DNA of 48,974 nucleotides from an uncultured Bacteroidota bacterium (lineage in GTDB: Bacteria; Bacteroidota; Bacteroidia; Flavobacteriales; Flavobacteriaceae), in contig CAIOTL010000213.1 in the NCBI GenBank assembly GCA_903861155.1, positions 1-48,974 on the forward strand. Direction: 5' to 3'. A program made the position numbers and the translations under genes. The notes beneath the pieces are model-generated. The model worked only from the letters and a program-made list of their open reading frames with translations, searched no databases and was not told where the DNA came from. Below, piece after piece: positions 8,114 to 17,131 of the stretch (the stretch's first letter is position 1; each line of letters opens with the position of its first letter).

Positions 8114-9115
8114 TTATATAAAACTTCTGTAAACCGTGTTTCGCAATCCAATTTCCAACAGGATTAAAAAGCCTGCAAGCCAGACAAATGGCCTATATTT
8201 TTCGTCATAATCATAGAATCGTAATTCTTTGATTTCACTCGTTTCCAGCTTGTTGATGGAAGCATAAATGGCGGCTAATTTGCTATTGCTCGATGCCCTG
8301 AAATATTTTCCCTCCGTTTTTTGGGCAATACTTTTCAATAATTGTTCGTCAATTTCAACTTTCATCATTTGGAATAAAATTTGACCATTTGGCGCCAGCG
8401 CATAAGGCGATTCTGCCATTCCGTTTGTTCCAATTCCTATCGTGTAGACTTTTATTCCGTATTGTTTGGCAATATCCGCAGCCGTTTCGGGTTCGATAAA
8501 ACCCGCGTTATTCACCCCGTCAGTCATAAGAATAATCACTTTACTCTTGGCTTTGCTGTCCTTTAATCGGTTTATGGCTGTCGACAATCCCATTCCTATT
8601 CCTGTTCCGTCCTGCAAAACATTGTCGTATTTGATGCTTTTTATCGCCTCAAGAACAACTGCTCTATCACTGGTAACGGGAGTTTTTGTATACGCTTCGG
8701 AAGTATAAACCACCAGTCCAATCCTGTCATTTGGTCTTTCTTCGATGAAATTGGCGGCTACCTCTTTTAAAGCTTCCATACGATTTGGCTTTAAATCTCT
8801 CGAAAGCATACTTCCCGAAATATCGACTGCCATCACAATATCAATTCCTCTCGTGGTTTTTGTTTTATTGCTTATGTCAACTGTTCTGGGTCTTGCCATC
8901 GCAAAGATTAAGGAGCTTAACGCCAATAAACGAAACACGTTCAACATTGGTTTTAGCTTTGCCAAAAGCGAATTCGAATTCTTGAATCCTTGAATGGAAC
9001 TGATTTTCAATGCCGCCGATTGGTGGTTTCTTTTCAAAAATAACCAGGCAATCGCCATTGGAATCAGCAGAAACAACCAAAAAAACTCTGGGTTCAAAAA
9101 AGTTATTTTTCCCAT
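8114..9115 (-). CDS. batA: BatA: von Willebrand factor A domain membrane protein
   Basis: 333 aa with the same layout as BatB: N-terminal hydrophobic helices (FFWLFLLIPMAIAWLFL and a second near residue 65), a VWA domain with intact MIDAS (AVDISGSMLSRD, PVTSD, LMTDGVNNAG) and a C-terminal membrane helix (PFVWLAGFLILLEIGL). Its ATG overlaps the stop of the DUF4381-like gene as TAATG. The pair BatA/BatB is the diagnostic core of the Bacteroides aerotolerance operon. Confidence 0.92.
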   Translation of the reverse strand: MGKITFLNPEFFWLFLLIPMAIAWLFLKRNHQSAALKISSIQGFKNSNSLLAKLKPMLNVFRLLALSSLIFAMARPRTVDISNKTKTTRGIDIVMAVDISGSMLSRDLKPNRMEALKEVAANFIEERPNDRIGLVVYTSEAYTKTPVTSDRAVVLEAIKSIKYDNVLQDGTGIGMGLSTAINRLKDSKAKSKVIILMTDGVNNAGFIEPETAADIAKQYGIKVYTIGIGTNGMAESPYALAPNGQILFQMMKVEIDEQLLKSIAQKTEGKYFRASSNSKLAAIYASINKLETSEIKELRFYDYDEKYRPFVWLAGFLILLEIGLRNTVYRSFI

Positions 9116-10746
9116 TATTGTTGTGCTTTTTTAAGTTCGACAGAGCTCAAGATTCGGTCTGAAATTTCATTTGCATATTTGTCGCCTTCTTCGTGAACAA
9201 TCATAATTTGCTGTAATCCGCCTTCTTGACGGAACAACAGCACTTCATAATATAGCTTTGTGCTGCTTTTACTGACACCGTCAATTTTCGAAAATGTTCC
9301 GTATCCCTTGATGCCTTTAATTCCTTCTTTTGTCTCGAAATCTTCCTGTTTTACAATCATATTTTGGACTCCTTGTGATTCTATCGATTTCAAGGTCACG
9401 TCCAATGCTTTTGACAAATCAATTTGTGTTTCTTGTTTGTAATTAAAGGTCGAAACCATAATGTAAAAATTGCCCATCAAACTTCCGTAAGCAAAAGATT
9501 GCATTTCCTTAATTAACGTCATTCCTTCTTTTGGAAGCGATTTTGCCAAGTCAATTCTTTTCAGAACTCTCGGCGTTTCAACTCTCACGCTCGGATTTCC
9601 GTACTCGCTTTTTACCCATTCGCCTTCGAGCAATTCTTTTGACGGATGTCCAATAATATTATCTTTTACATAATCGAAACCTTTGGTAACGATGAAAAAG
9701 GTTGTCGTTGCAAAAAGTAGAAACAGTACCGAAACAACCGTGATAACAATCCTTTTCTTCTTTTGTTTTTGCAATTCTTTTCTCAACTGTTCTTGGCGTT
9801 GCATTTCGTTTAGCAACATTTCTTCATTGTTTTCAACTACTACTGGAATCGATTTATCCAAAGTGACAATCGCTCTTTCCATTTTCTTTCTGTCTTCGGT
9901 AATTTCATAATCCAATGGTTTAGATTTGGCAAACTTCACCAAATCGGCTTGTTTTAAAACCACGAACAAATTTTCGATTGTTTCAGAAGAAAGCTTTAAT
10001 TTCTTTTTGAGCGAAGCCTCTTTCAATCCTTCAATCAATTCATAAGTCGTTCTTTCCATCGCTGGAATTTCTATCGCTTCTTCGATATAATTCCGAACAA
10101 TATTGGTCAATTCACTATAGTATTCCTTGATTTCACCGTGTTGCCAAAGTTCTTTCTTTTCCAAGGTATTGAGCAAACTAGTCGCTTTTTCAATCGGTGT
10201 TTTATAGATTTCCTCATCGGCTTTTTTCTTTTGGTGTTTTTTCACGTACCAATAAACCAATGCCCCAATACCGGCAATCAACAATAAAATTAAGAGATAT
10301 TTCCACCAATCTCCAGGAGAATTATCGGCGGGAGCAATGTCCTTGATGTCGAACATTTTTTGTTTTATAGTGTCGACAACAACATTTTCAACCTCAACTT
10401 TAATCGAATCGGACAAAAATGGTTTGTTATTGATTAAAATCTTGATACTCGGAATGGTATATTTTCCAGAATCAAATTGGGTCAAACCATATTTTTTAAT
10501 CAACTCATAACGGTCGTCTTTCTTAACGGTATCCACCGGATACGATTGAACTACTTCGAGAGCACCAATATTCTTCATCTTGGGAAAAACCACTTTTGAC
10601 TTGCTGTCAACGGTGGTTTTTAGCGTTAGTTTGAAATCGGCACCAATCTTCTTTTTGATAGAATCTACGCTGGTTACCACCTGTTTTTGTTGCGCAAAAA
10701 CGGCGGTTGAAAGCAGAAGTATTACTAAGTAAAATTTAATTTTCAT
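9115..10746 (-). CDS. DUF4381-like / BatD-like two-helix envelope protein, 543 aa
   Basis: Signal peptide (MKIKFYLVILLLSTAVFAQ), a BatD-like beta domain to about residue 140, then a membrane helix (WWKYLLILLLIAGIGALVYWYV). Next is a cytoplasmic helical region typical of DUF4381 (TPIEKATSLLNTLEKKELWQ; YYSELTNIVRNYIEEAIEIP) with an apparent coiled coil near 320. A second membrane helix (IVITVVSVLFLLFATTTFFI) leads into an extracytoplasmic alpha/beta C-domain of about 180 residues that I do not recognise. It lies between DUF58 and batA. Family assignment of the N-terminal and middle parts is fairly safe. Confidence 0.8.
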   Translation of the reverse strand: MKIKFYLVILLLSTAVFAQQKQVVTSVDSIKKKIGADFKLTLKTTVDSKSKVVFPKMKNIGALEVVQSYPVDTVKKDDRYELIKKYGLTQFDSGKYTIPSIKILINNKPFLSDSIKVEVENVVVDTIKQKMFDIKDIAPADNSPGDWWKYLLILLLIAGIGALVYWYVKKHQKKKADEEIYKTPIEKATSLLNTLEKKELWQHGEIKEYYSELTNIVRNYIEEAIEIPAMERTTYELIEGLKEASLKKKLKLSSETIENLFVVLKQADLVKFAKSKPLDYEITEDRKKMERAIVTLDKSIPVVVENNEEMLLNEMQRQEQLRKELQKQKKKRIVITVVSVLFLLFATTTFFIVTKGFDYVKDNIIGHPSKELLEGEWVKSEYGNPSVRVETPRVLKRIDLAKSLPKEGMTLIKEMQSFAYGSLMGNFYIMVSTFNYKQETQIDLSKALDVTLKSIESQGVQNMIVKQEDFETKEGIKGIKGYGTFSKIDGVSKSSTKLYYEVLLFRQEGGLQQIMIVHEEGDKYANEISDRILSSVELKKAQQ

Positions 10747-10794
10747 TTTTATTTATTTAAACCTTACAGGTTTTAAAAATCTTTGGGGTTTGTC

Positions 10795-11658
10795 TTATCT
10801 CGATTTAAAATAACCCAATAATTTTGTCACATAACTTTCGTCAACTCTCGTGTTTACAACTCCTGCTCCTGATTTGCTGAATGTTTCTTTGAAATATTTC
10901 ACTTTTTCGTGATAGTATTTTTCATAATTGATTCGCACCGATTTTGAACCCGTATCAATCAATTGGACTTCTCCGGTTTCGGCATCGAGCATCGAAACCA
11001 TTCCCAGATTTGGCATTTTCTCTTCGCGAATATCATACACGCGAATACCGGTAATGTCGTGTTTTTTGGAAGCTATTTTCAAAGTATGTTCATAATCTTC
11101 AGAAATAAAATCGGAAATCACGAACACGATGGCTTTCTTTTTTTGGGTACTCGACAAGAATCTCAGGGCTTGTGCAAAATCCGTTTTATAACTTTTTGGC
11201 TCAAATTCTATCAATTCCCGTATAATTCTCAAAACGTGCGAACGTCCTTTTTTAGGTGGAATATATAATTCGATTTGGTCCGAAAATAAAATCAAACCAA
11301 TTTTATCGTTGTTTTGTGTTGCCGAAAACGCCATCGTGGCGGCAATTTCGGTAACGATGTCTTTTTTGAATTGGTTTTTCGAACCGAAACTTTCCGAACC
11401 CGAAATATCAACCATCAACATCATCGTGAGCTCTCGTTCTTCCTCAAAAACTTTCACGTGCGCTTCATTATAACGAGCCGTCACATTCCAGTCAATAGCT
11501 CGAATATCGTCGCCATATTGGTACGGACGCACTTCGCTAAAAGTCATTCCGCGTCCTTTGAATGACGTATGATATTCGCCCGAAAATATGTGATCGCTCA
11601 ATCTTCGGGTTTTGATTTCTATTTTTCGAACTTTTTTTAATAGATCTTTTGTTTCCAT
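10795..11658 (-). CDS. DUF58 domain protein of the MoxR/Bat system
   Basis: About 287 aa starting at METKDLLKKVRKIEIKTRRL. It contains the DUF58 signature (GRGMTFSEVRPYQYGDDIRAIDWNVTAR) followed by a VWA-like fold with a MIDAS-type loop (MLMVDISGSESFGS). It lacks a membrane segment, so it is probably a cytoplasmic adaptor between MoxR and the membrane VWA proteins. The ORF track's extra ten N-terminal residues come from the intergenic ACAAAGGC repeat and are rejected in favour of the ATG at 11658. Confidence 0.9.
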   Translation of the reverse strand: METKDLLKKVRKIEIKTRRLSDHIFSGEYHTSFKGRGMTFSEVRPYQYGDDIRAIDWNVTARYNEAHVKVFEEERELTMMLMVDISGSESFGSKNQFKKDIVTEIAATMAFSATQNNDKIGLILFSDQIELYIPPKKGRSHVLRIIRELIEFEPKSYKTDFAQALRFLSSTQKKKAIVFVISDFISEDYEHTLKIASKKHDITGIRVYDIREEKMPNLGMVSMLDAETGEVQLIDTGSKSVRINYEKYYHEKVKYFKETFSKSGAGVVNTRVDESYVTKLLGYFKSR

Positions 11659-11668
11659 TTTTTTCTTG

Positions 11669-11697
11669 CCACAAAGGCACAAAGGCACAAAGTTTTG
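11669..11697. repeat. Tandem ACAAAGGC words between moxR and DUF58 genes
   Basis: The + strand reads CCACAAAGGCACAAAGGCACAAAG, a short tandem of a CACAAAGG word. The same word builds the large palindrome after sufD, so these look like members of one short repeat family. Confidence 0.55.
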
Positions 11698-11768
11698 TTT
11701 GATTTAATAAGTTATTGAAACGTCCAAAGTGACAACTGATCACTAAAAACTGAATACTCTCAACTTAT

Positions 11769-12773
11769 TTACGGCACTTCAATTTCGTTTACGATTTTGT
11801 TGATGATATCAACCGAGCTAATGTTTTCGGCTTCTGCCTCATAAGTAAGTCCAATTCTGTGACGCAAAACATCGTGAACCACGGCGCGAACATCTTCTGG
11901 AATTACGTAGCCACGACGTTTGATAAAAGCGTAACATTTTGCGGCATTGGCCAAATTGATGCTTCCACGTGGTGAAGCTCCGAAACTGATTAGCGGTTTC
12001 AAATCGGCCAATTTATATTTCTCCGGATAACGGGTGGCGAAAACTATATCAAGAATATATTTTTCGATTTTTTCGTCCATGTAAACTTCGCGAACCGCTT
12101 CTTGTGCACGCAAAATTTGGTCCACCGAAACTACTGGATTTACTTTTTCGTAATTTCCTTTCAGGTTTTGGCGGACTACCATTCGCTCTTCATCCATTTT
12201 TGGATAATCGATAACGGTTTTCAACATAAAACGATCGACTTGCGCTTCCGGCAAAGGATACGTTCCTTCTTGTTCAATTGGATTTTGGGTGGCCAAAACT
12301 AAAAATGGTTTGTCTAATTTGAAAGTCATGTCGCCAATAGTTACTTGTTTTTCCTGCATTGCTTCCAATAATGCCGATTGCACTTTGGCTGGAGCTCGGT
12401 TAATCTCATCGGCGAGAACGAAATTGGCGAAAATTGGTCCTTTTTTTATGGAAAATTCATTGGCTTTAATATTGTAAATCATTGTTCCCACGACATCGGC
12501 AGGCAATAAATCTGGTGTAAACTGAATTCTGCTGAATGAACCGTGAACAGCTTGTGACAAAGTGTTGATGGCCAAAGTCTTTGCCAATCCAGGAACTCCT
12601 TCAAGCAAAATATGTCCTTGACCCAAAAGACCAATTAATAATCGCTCAATCATGTGCTTTTGACCCACAATTACTTTATTCATTTCCATAGTGAGCAAAT
12701 CGATAAAAGCACTTTCTCTTTCTATTTTTTCATTGATTGCCCTAATGTCCATAGTCGCTGTATTTTCTTCCAT
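11769..12773 (-). CDS. moxR: MoxR family AAA+ ATPase
   Basis: 334 aa AAA+ protein: Walker A GVPGLAKT (about residue 60), Walker B VLADEINRAP, sensor 1 ATQNPIEQEGTYPLPEAQ, arginine-finger region AQVDRFMLK and sensor 2 GASPRGSINL. This is the first gene of the operon and the presumed energy source of a chaperone-like system acting through the DUF58 and BatA/B proteins. The genes downstream on the minus strand follow with short gaps. Upstream (12774-12986) is an A/T-rich divergent intergenic region with no confident promoter. Confidence 0.94.
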   Translation of the reverse strand: MEENTATMDIRAINEKIERESAFIDLLTMEMNKVIVGQKHMIERLLIGLLGQGHILLEGVPGLAKTLAINTLSQAVHGSFSRIQFTPDLLPADVVGTMIYNIKANEFSIKKGPIFANFVLADEINRAPAKVQSALLEAMQEKQVTIGDMTFKLDKPFLVLATQNPIEQEGTYPLPEAQVDRFMLKTVIDYPKMDEERMVVRQNLKGNYEKVNPVVSVDQILRAQEAVREVYMDEKIEKYILDIVFATRYPEKYKLADLKPLISFGASPRGSINLANAAKCYAFIKRRGYVIPEDVRAVVHDVLRHRIGLTYEAEAENISSVDIINKIVNEIEVP

Positions 12774-12986
12774 TTTCCTATTTTAATTACTGTAAATTGA
12801 ATTCGTTATTTTTGACGGTGCAAATTGAATTTTTTTTTAGAAGTTCGATGTTAAAAAATGGTTAAAACTTCTTATAAACACTGAATTTTAAGGATGATTT
12901 GTGATAGTATTTTCATAATTTTAAAGTTTTAAACAAATACACCTCAAAATAGAGGATTTTCTAATTTTATTATAGCTTTTAAACCA

Positions 12987-13859
12987 ATGACAAAAACACC
13001 TTTTTCCAAGATAATTGCCGGCACGATGACATGGGGAATTTGGGGCAAGAATCTTGATCAAACCCAAATGATTGATTTAATCAATACCTGCATCGAAAGT
13101 GGAATTACCACATTTGACCACGCCGATATTTATGGCGGTTATACCACCGAAGCTGCTTTTGGCAATGCTTTTGGCAAAAGCCGGATTGAAAGGCAAAAAA
13201 TCCAACTGATTTCCAAATGCTGTATCCAATTAGTTTCTGGAAACAGAAATACAAAAATAAAGCATTATGATTATTCGAAATCGCACATTATTGGGTCGGC
13301 AGAAAATTCGCTTAAAAATTTAAAAACCGATTATTTGGATCTGCTTTTATTGCACCGACCAAGTCCGCTGATGCAGGTTGACGAAATTGCCGAAGCGGTT
13401 GAAAAACTCAAAAATGAAGGCAAAATTTTAGATTTTGGCGTTTCGAATTTTACGCCGAGCCAAACCGATTTCATCCAGACAAAAACCAAGGTTAATTATA
13501 ACCAAATCGAGTTTTCAGTGACCCATTTTGAAGCGATGCTCAACGGAAGTTTAGACCATATGCAAACTAAAGGAATCGTGCCAATGTGTTGGTCTCCGCT
13601 TGGATCTGTCTTCAAAAAAGAGGAGGATAAATCCATTCGAATTATGAAATTAGCAACTCAACTTTCGTTGAAATACAATATCGAAATTGACCTTTTATTA
13701 CTAGCTTGGATCCTGAAACACCCTTCGGGAATTTTGCCCGTTTGTGGTACTGCCAACAAAACCAGAATTGCTGATTTAATGAAAGCAACGACGATCGAGA
13801 TGGAACTGGAAGATTGGTTTGCTTTTTGGAGTGAAAGTGCTGGGAAAGATGTTCCTTAA
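12987..13859 (+). CDS. Aldo/keto reductase (YdhF-like)
   Basis: 290 aa NAD(P)H-dependent oxidoreductase. The AKR catalytic tetrad is visible: Asp and Tyr in FDHADIYGGY, Lys in LISKC and His in LLLHRPSP. The C-terminus carries a cofactor-binding-like segment (WILKHPSGILPVCGTANK). The pattern MTWGIWG at the start and the length resemble the E. coli YdhF branch. The substrate cannot be told. It starts a plus-strand run with the SDR 50 bases downstream. Confidence 0.9.
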   Translation: MTKTPFSKIIAGTMTWGIWGKNLDQTQMIDLINTCIESGITTFDHADIYGGYTTEAAFGNAFGKSRIERQKIQLISKCCIQLVSGNRNTKIKHYDYSKSHIIGSAENSLKNLKTDYLDLLLLHRPSPLMQVDEIAEAVEKLKNEGKILDFGVSNFTPSQTDFIQTKTKVNYNQIEFSVTHFEAMLNGSLDHMQTKGIVPMCWSPLGSVFKKEEDKSIRIMKLATQLSLKYNIEIDLLLLAWILKHPSGILPVCGTANKTRIADLMKATTIEMELEDWFAFWSESAGKDVP

Positions 13860-13909
13860 AAAAGGAAAAATATTTAGATAAAAATGAATTTAATAATAAC
13901 TAATAAATT

Positions 13910-14665
13910 ATGAGTAAAATAGCCCTGGTTACTGGAGCGACAAGCGGTATTGGAAGAGCAACAGCAAGAATATTGGCAAAAAACAATTATAAAATTATTC
14001 TCTGTGGACGGCGAGAAGACCGATTGGAGGCCCTCAAAAAAGAACTTTCAGAATTTACGGAAATCTACACATTGTCGTTTGATGTTCGGGACAGAAAAGC
14101 TGTTTTTGAAAACATAAATTCTTTGCCCGAAGCCTTTTCAAAAATTGATGTTTTAATCAATAATGCTGGAAATGCCCATGGTTTGGATCCAATCCAAAAT
14201 GGAGATTTAGATGATTGGGATGCAATGATTGACATTAATATTAAAGGACTTTTGTATGTATCGAAAGCTATAATTCCAAAAATGATTGCCCAAAAATCAG
14301 GACATATTATTAATATTGGCTCAACAGCTGCTAAGGAAGTTTACCCAAATGGCAATGTATATTGCGCCTCCAAACATGCAGTAGATGCCTTAAATCAAGG
14401 GATACGAATCGATTTAAACCCTTATGGAATTCGAGTTGGAGCCATTCATCCCGGTATGGTTTCGACAGAATTTAGTGAAGTACGCTTTAAAGGAAACACC
14501 GATAAAGCAGCCAACATCTATAAAGGTTTTGAACCATTGAAAGCAGAAGATATTGCTGATATTATTCACTTTGTAGTCTCAAGACCTTACCATGTAAATA
14601 TTGCAGATTTAGTTGTAATGCCAACAGCACAGGCTTCTGCTACAATCATAAATCGGTCTCTTTGA
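13910..14665 (+). CDS. SDR family NAD(P)-dependent oxidoreductase (YdfG-like)
   Basis: 251 aa classical short-chain dehydrogenase. It shows the cofactor loop TGATSGIGRAT, the NNAG motif, catalytic Ser in NIGSTAAKE and the YxxxK pair in YCASKHA. An Arg-rich GRREDR after strand 2 suggests NADP preference. Sequence style fits the YdfG branch (3-hydroxy acid / malonic semialdehyde reductases), but the substrate is inferred only. It is adjacent to the aldo/keto reductase and may be cotranscribed. Confidence 0.92.
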   Translation: MSKIALVTGATSGIGRATARILAKNNYKIILCGRREDRLEALKKELSEFTEIYTLSFDVRDRKAVFENINSLPEAFSKIDVLINNAGNAHGLDPIQNGDLDDWDAMIDINIKGLLYVSKAIIPKMIAQKSGHIINIGSTAAKEVYPNGNVYCASKHAVDALNQGIRIDLNPYGIRVGAIHPGMVSTEFSEVRFKGNTDKAANIYKGFEPLKAEDIADIIHFVVSRPYHVNIADLVVMPTAQASATIINRSL

Positions 14666-14697
14666 TCCTTGTAAAATTTAATTTATAAATCAATACA

Positions 14698-15837
14698 ATG
14701 ATCAACAAACGTCTTCTCATAAAAAACCTTCTTGCTCACAATGATGAAAGCAGTTTTTATGATAAAAAACGTCAGTTAAATTTGCATACCCGTGAGGGAA
14801 AAGCGAAGTTTTTGAAACATATTTGTGCCTTATCCAATTCGAATCCAACGAATAATTCCTACATTGTCGTTGGTGTTGAGGATCGAGATAATGAGATTGT
14901 GGGCGACGATTTTTTTGATGATAGTCATATTCAGAATTTGGTCAATGCTTATCTCGAAAATCCACCTAAAATTCAATACGAAAATGTGCCTTTTCCCAAT
15001 TTGCCCAAAGACAAAGTCGTGGGTTTGGTAACCATAAAACCCAAAAACAAGACTTCGCATTTCAAAAAAGGAATTCATACCATTCCTACCAGCAGTACTT
15101 TTATAAGACGCGGCAGCAATACCGTTCCTGTTGAAGATGAAATTGAAAAGAACTATCAAAATACAGAAACCGTCATCGGCATTGAAAATAATTCCAGAAA
15201 CAATATCGAATATACACTCGATGGTGTGTTTGATTTTATGAATTTTCGGCACAAAGATATGGCGCCAAAATATAAGGTTTTCAAGGAATTATTTATTATT
15301 TGCTGGGCCGGAGTTCCCAAAAAATCCCGTGACAAAACTTTTCTTTCCCGAGTTGACATTGAACTCATCAATGAACAAATCAAATTGTTTTATTCGGCTC
15401 AAGACGTGGTGACGATAACTTTTGACGAGGATTCTTTTACCATTATCGAATATGTTTCTTTGGGTTTGAATGACAAAACAAGCTTTTATGCTTTGGAAAA
15501 ACAAACCATACATTTTCACGATAACGGCTATTATAAAATTGACCGAGAAATGCTTTTTCAACCGCCTGAATTTAATAGAAAAATGTTGTTTCACATTTAT
15601 AATTCGAATATTTCTTTGCTCAACAAACTCCAAAAAGGGCTTTCTCTAAACGAAAGGGAACAGAAAGATTTAGTGAATTTACCATCGACTTTTATGATTT
15701 GTTACCTCAACGGATTTGAAGATGCCAAACAAAAATTAATTGATGCCAAAACACTTTTAAAACCTTTTACACAAGTATATTTGTCCTTTAAAGAAGCGTT
15801 GCGGATTTTGAGGAAGATGAAGTATGATGTACAGTAA
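14698..15837 (+). CDS. AlbA_2 (Schlafen-type) domain protein
   Basis: 379 aa. Residues about 10-150 match the AlbA_2/Schlafen fold: the ESSFYDKKRQ opening corresponds to the usual E-S-x-x-x-x-K core, followed by ICALSNSNPTNNSYIVVGVED and the STFIRRGSNTVP strand. AlbA_2 proteins are often annotated as ATP-binding or DNA-binding regulators, and some sit in defence loci. The C-terminal 230 residues are not recognised; they are mixed alpha/beta without membrane segments. Only 11 bases separate it from the phosphatase gene downstream, so a two-gene unit is likely. Confidence 0.78.
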   Translation: MINKRLLIKNLLAHNDESSFYDKKRQLNLHTREGKAKFLKHICALSNSNPTNNSYIVVGVEDRDNEIVGDDFFDDSHIQNLVNAYLENPPKIQYENVPFPNLPKDKVVGLVTIKPKNKTSHFKKGIHTIPTSSTFIRRGSNTVPVEDEIEKNYQNTETVIGIENNSRNNIEYTLDGVFDFMNFRHKDMAPKYKVFKELFIICWAGVPKKSRDKTFLSRVDIELINEQIKLFYSAQDVVTITFDEDSFTIIEYVSLGLNDKTSFYALEKQTIHFHDNGYYKIDREMLFQPPEFNRKMLFHIYNSNISLLNKLQKGLSLNEREQKDLVNLPSTFMICYLNGFEDAKQKLIDAKTLLKPFTQVYLSFKEALRILRKMKYDVQ

Positions 15838-15848
15838 AAAATATTAAA

Positions 15849-16574
15849 ATGAGAACACTCGTTATAGGCGATATTCACGGAGGTTTGCGTGCGTTGCATC
15901 AAATTATGGAACGAGCCAAAGTAACTCCAAACGACACCTTGATTTTTCTAGGAGATTATGTCGATGGCTGGAGCCAATCACCCCAAGTGATTGATTATTT
16001 GATGGAATTGAAAACCACTCACAATTGCATTTGCATCCTTGGCAATCACGACGAATTATTGCTCGAATGGCTAGATAAAAGTAAGGACAATCTTTTGTGG
16101 TACAAGCATGGAGGCGAATCAACGGTTTTGGCTTATTCAAATACTAATGTAAAAACCATCAAAAAACATATTGGGTTTCTGAAATCTTTAAAAAATTATC
16201 ATCTCGACGGACAGAATCGGTTGTTTATTCATGCCGGTTTTACCAATTTGAACGGAGTTGATTTTGAATATTTTCCAAAACTTTTTTATTGGGACAGAAC
16301 ACTATGGGAAACGGCTTTGGCATTGGACAAAAAAATAAAAACTACCGATTTATCCTATCCAAAAAGACTGACTTTATACAAGGAAATCTACATAGGCCAC
16401 ACGCCGGTTTCACGGATTGACAAAAGCATTCCTTTAAATATGGCTAATGTTTGGAATGTTGACACCGGTGCAGCATTCAATGGTCCGTTAACGATTATGG
16501 ATATTGATACCAAGGCATTTTGGCAAAGTGAACCTTTACCTACTTTATACCCGAATGAAAAAGGTAGGAATTAA
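15849..16574 (+). CDS. PPP-type metallophosphoesterase (serine/threonine phosphatase-like)
   Basis: 241 aa with a full set of phosphoesterase metal motifs: GDIHGGLRAL, GDYVDGW, GNHDE, a late FIHAGF and GHTPVS. This order matches bacterial PPP phosphatases and ApaH-like enzymes (two-metal centre), so it removes phosphate from proteins or hydrolyses dinucleoside polyphosphates. The substrate is not predictable. It is tightly linked to the AlbA_2 gene upstream. Confidence 0.9.
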   Translation: MRTLVIGDIHGGLRALHQIMERAKVTPNDTLIFLGDYVDGWSQSPQVIDYLMELKTTHNCICILGNHDELLLEWLDKSKDNLLWYKHGGESTVLAYSNTNVKTIKKHIGFLKSLKNYHLDGQNRLFIHAGFTNLNGVDFEYFPKLFYWDRTLWETALALDKKIKTTDLSYPKRLTLYKEIYIGHTPVSRIDKSIPLNMANVWNVDTGAAFNGPLTIMDIDTKAFWQSEPLPTLYPNEKGRN

Positions 16575-16582
16575 AAATACCC

Positions 16583-16590
16583 TATATTTG
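16583..16590 (+). promoter_or_regulatory. -7 element (TATATTTG) before the DUF6646-like gene
   Basis: TATATTTG matches TAnnTTTG exactly and lies 14 bases before the ATG at 16605, giving a very short leader. A matching -33 TTG is not obvious. Confidence 0.45.
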
Positions 16591-16604
16591 CAAAAATTTA
16601 AATA

Positions 16605-17099
16605 ATGAAAAAACTTTTTACAATAGTATTACTAGGAGCATTTTGCATACTAAATGCGCAATCCTTTAAAGGTAATGGAGATATTAAAGGTCAAGTTGGT
16701 CTAAATCTTCAAAATGGAGGAACAGGTATTTTCGTCTCTTCTGATTTTGGAATTGGACAAAATATGTCCCTAGGACTTGCCGCTGATTATTTGTTATCCG
16801 TAAATGAAATTGCAGGTTTTAGACCAAGTTTTGGAAACAGAATAGATTTAAAAGCTAGATGGAATGCCAATCTGGGAAATGTTTTGAAATTAGAACCTAA
16901 TATGGATATCTATCCAGGATTAGATTTAGGGTTGAAAAATTTTGGGGCTCATCTTGGTTTTCGTTATTTCTTTACAGATGGTTTTGGATTGTTTGGCGAA
17001 GCTGGTGTTCCAATTGCTAAATACGATGCCAATGCTACTGGTTTTCATAATTTAAACAACCAATTTATTCTTAATCTTGGGGCTTCTTTCAATTTATAG
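16605..17099 (+). CDS. Small outer-membrane beta-barrel protein (DUF6646-like)
   Basis: 164 aa with a signal peptide (MKKLFTIVLLGAFCILNAQ) and repeated amphipathic beta strands (GDIKGQVGLNLQNGGTGIFV; LDLGLKNFGAHLGFRYFFTD). It ends in an aromatic/hydrophobic strand (FILNLGASFNL), as outer-membrane barrels do. The opening strongly resembles the DUF6646 family of flavobacteria. Function unknown. It faces the aldehyde dehydrogenase gene convergently with a 32-base gap. Confidence 0.75.
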   Translation: MKKLFTIVLLGAFCILNAQSFKGNGDIKGQVGLNLQNGGTGIFVSSDFGIGQNMSLGLAADYLLSVNEIAGFRPSFGNRIDLKARWNANLGNVLKLEPNMDIYPGLDLGLKNFGAHLGFRYFFTDGFGLFGEAGVPIAKYDANATGFHNLNNQFILNLGASFNL

Positions 17100-17131
17100 A
17101 AAGTCACAATCAAAGATGATTTAAAATATTT

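Noticed and set aside
14830-15252. 140-aa minus-strand ORF opposite the AlbA_2 gene
   Set aside because: Shadow frame; the plus-strand protein has a recognisable domain and the right neighbours.
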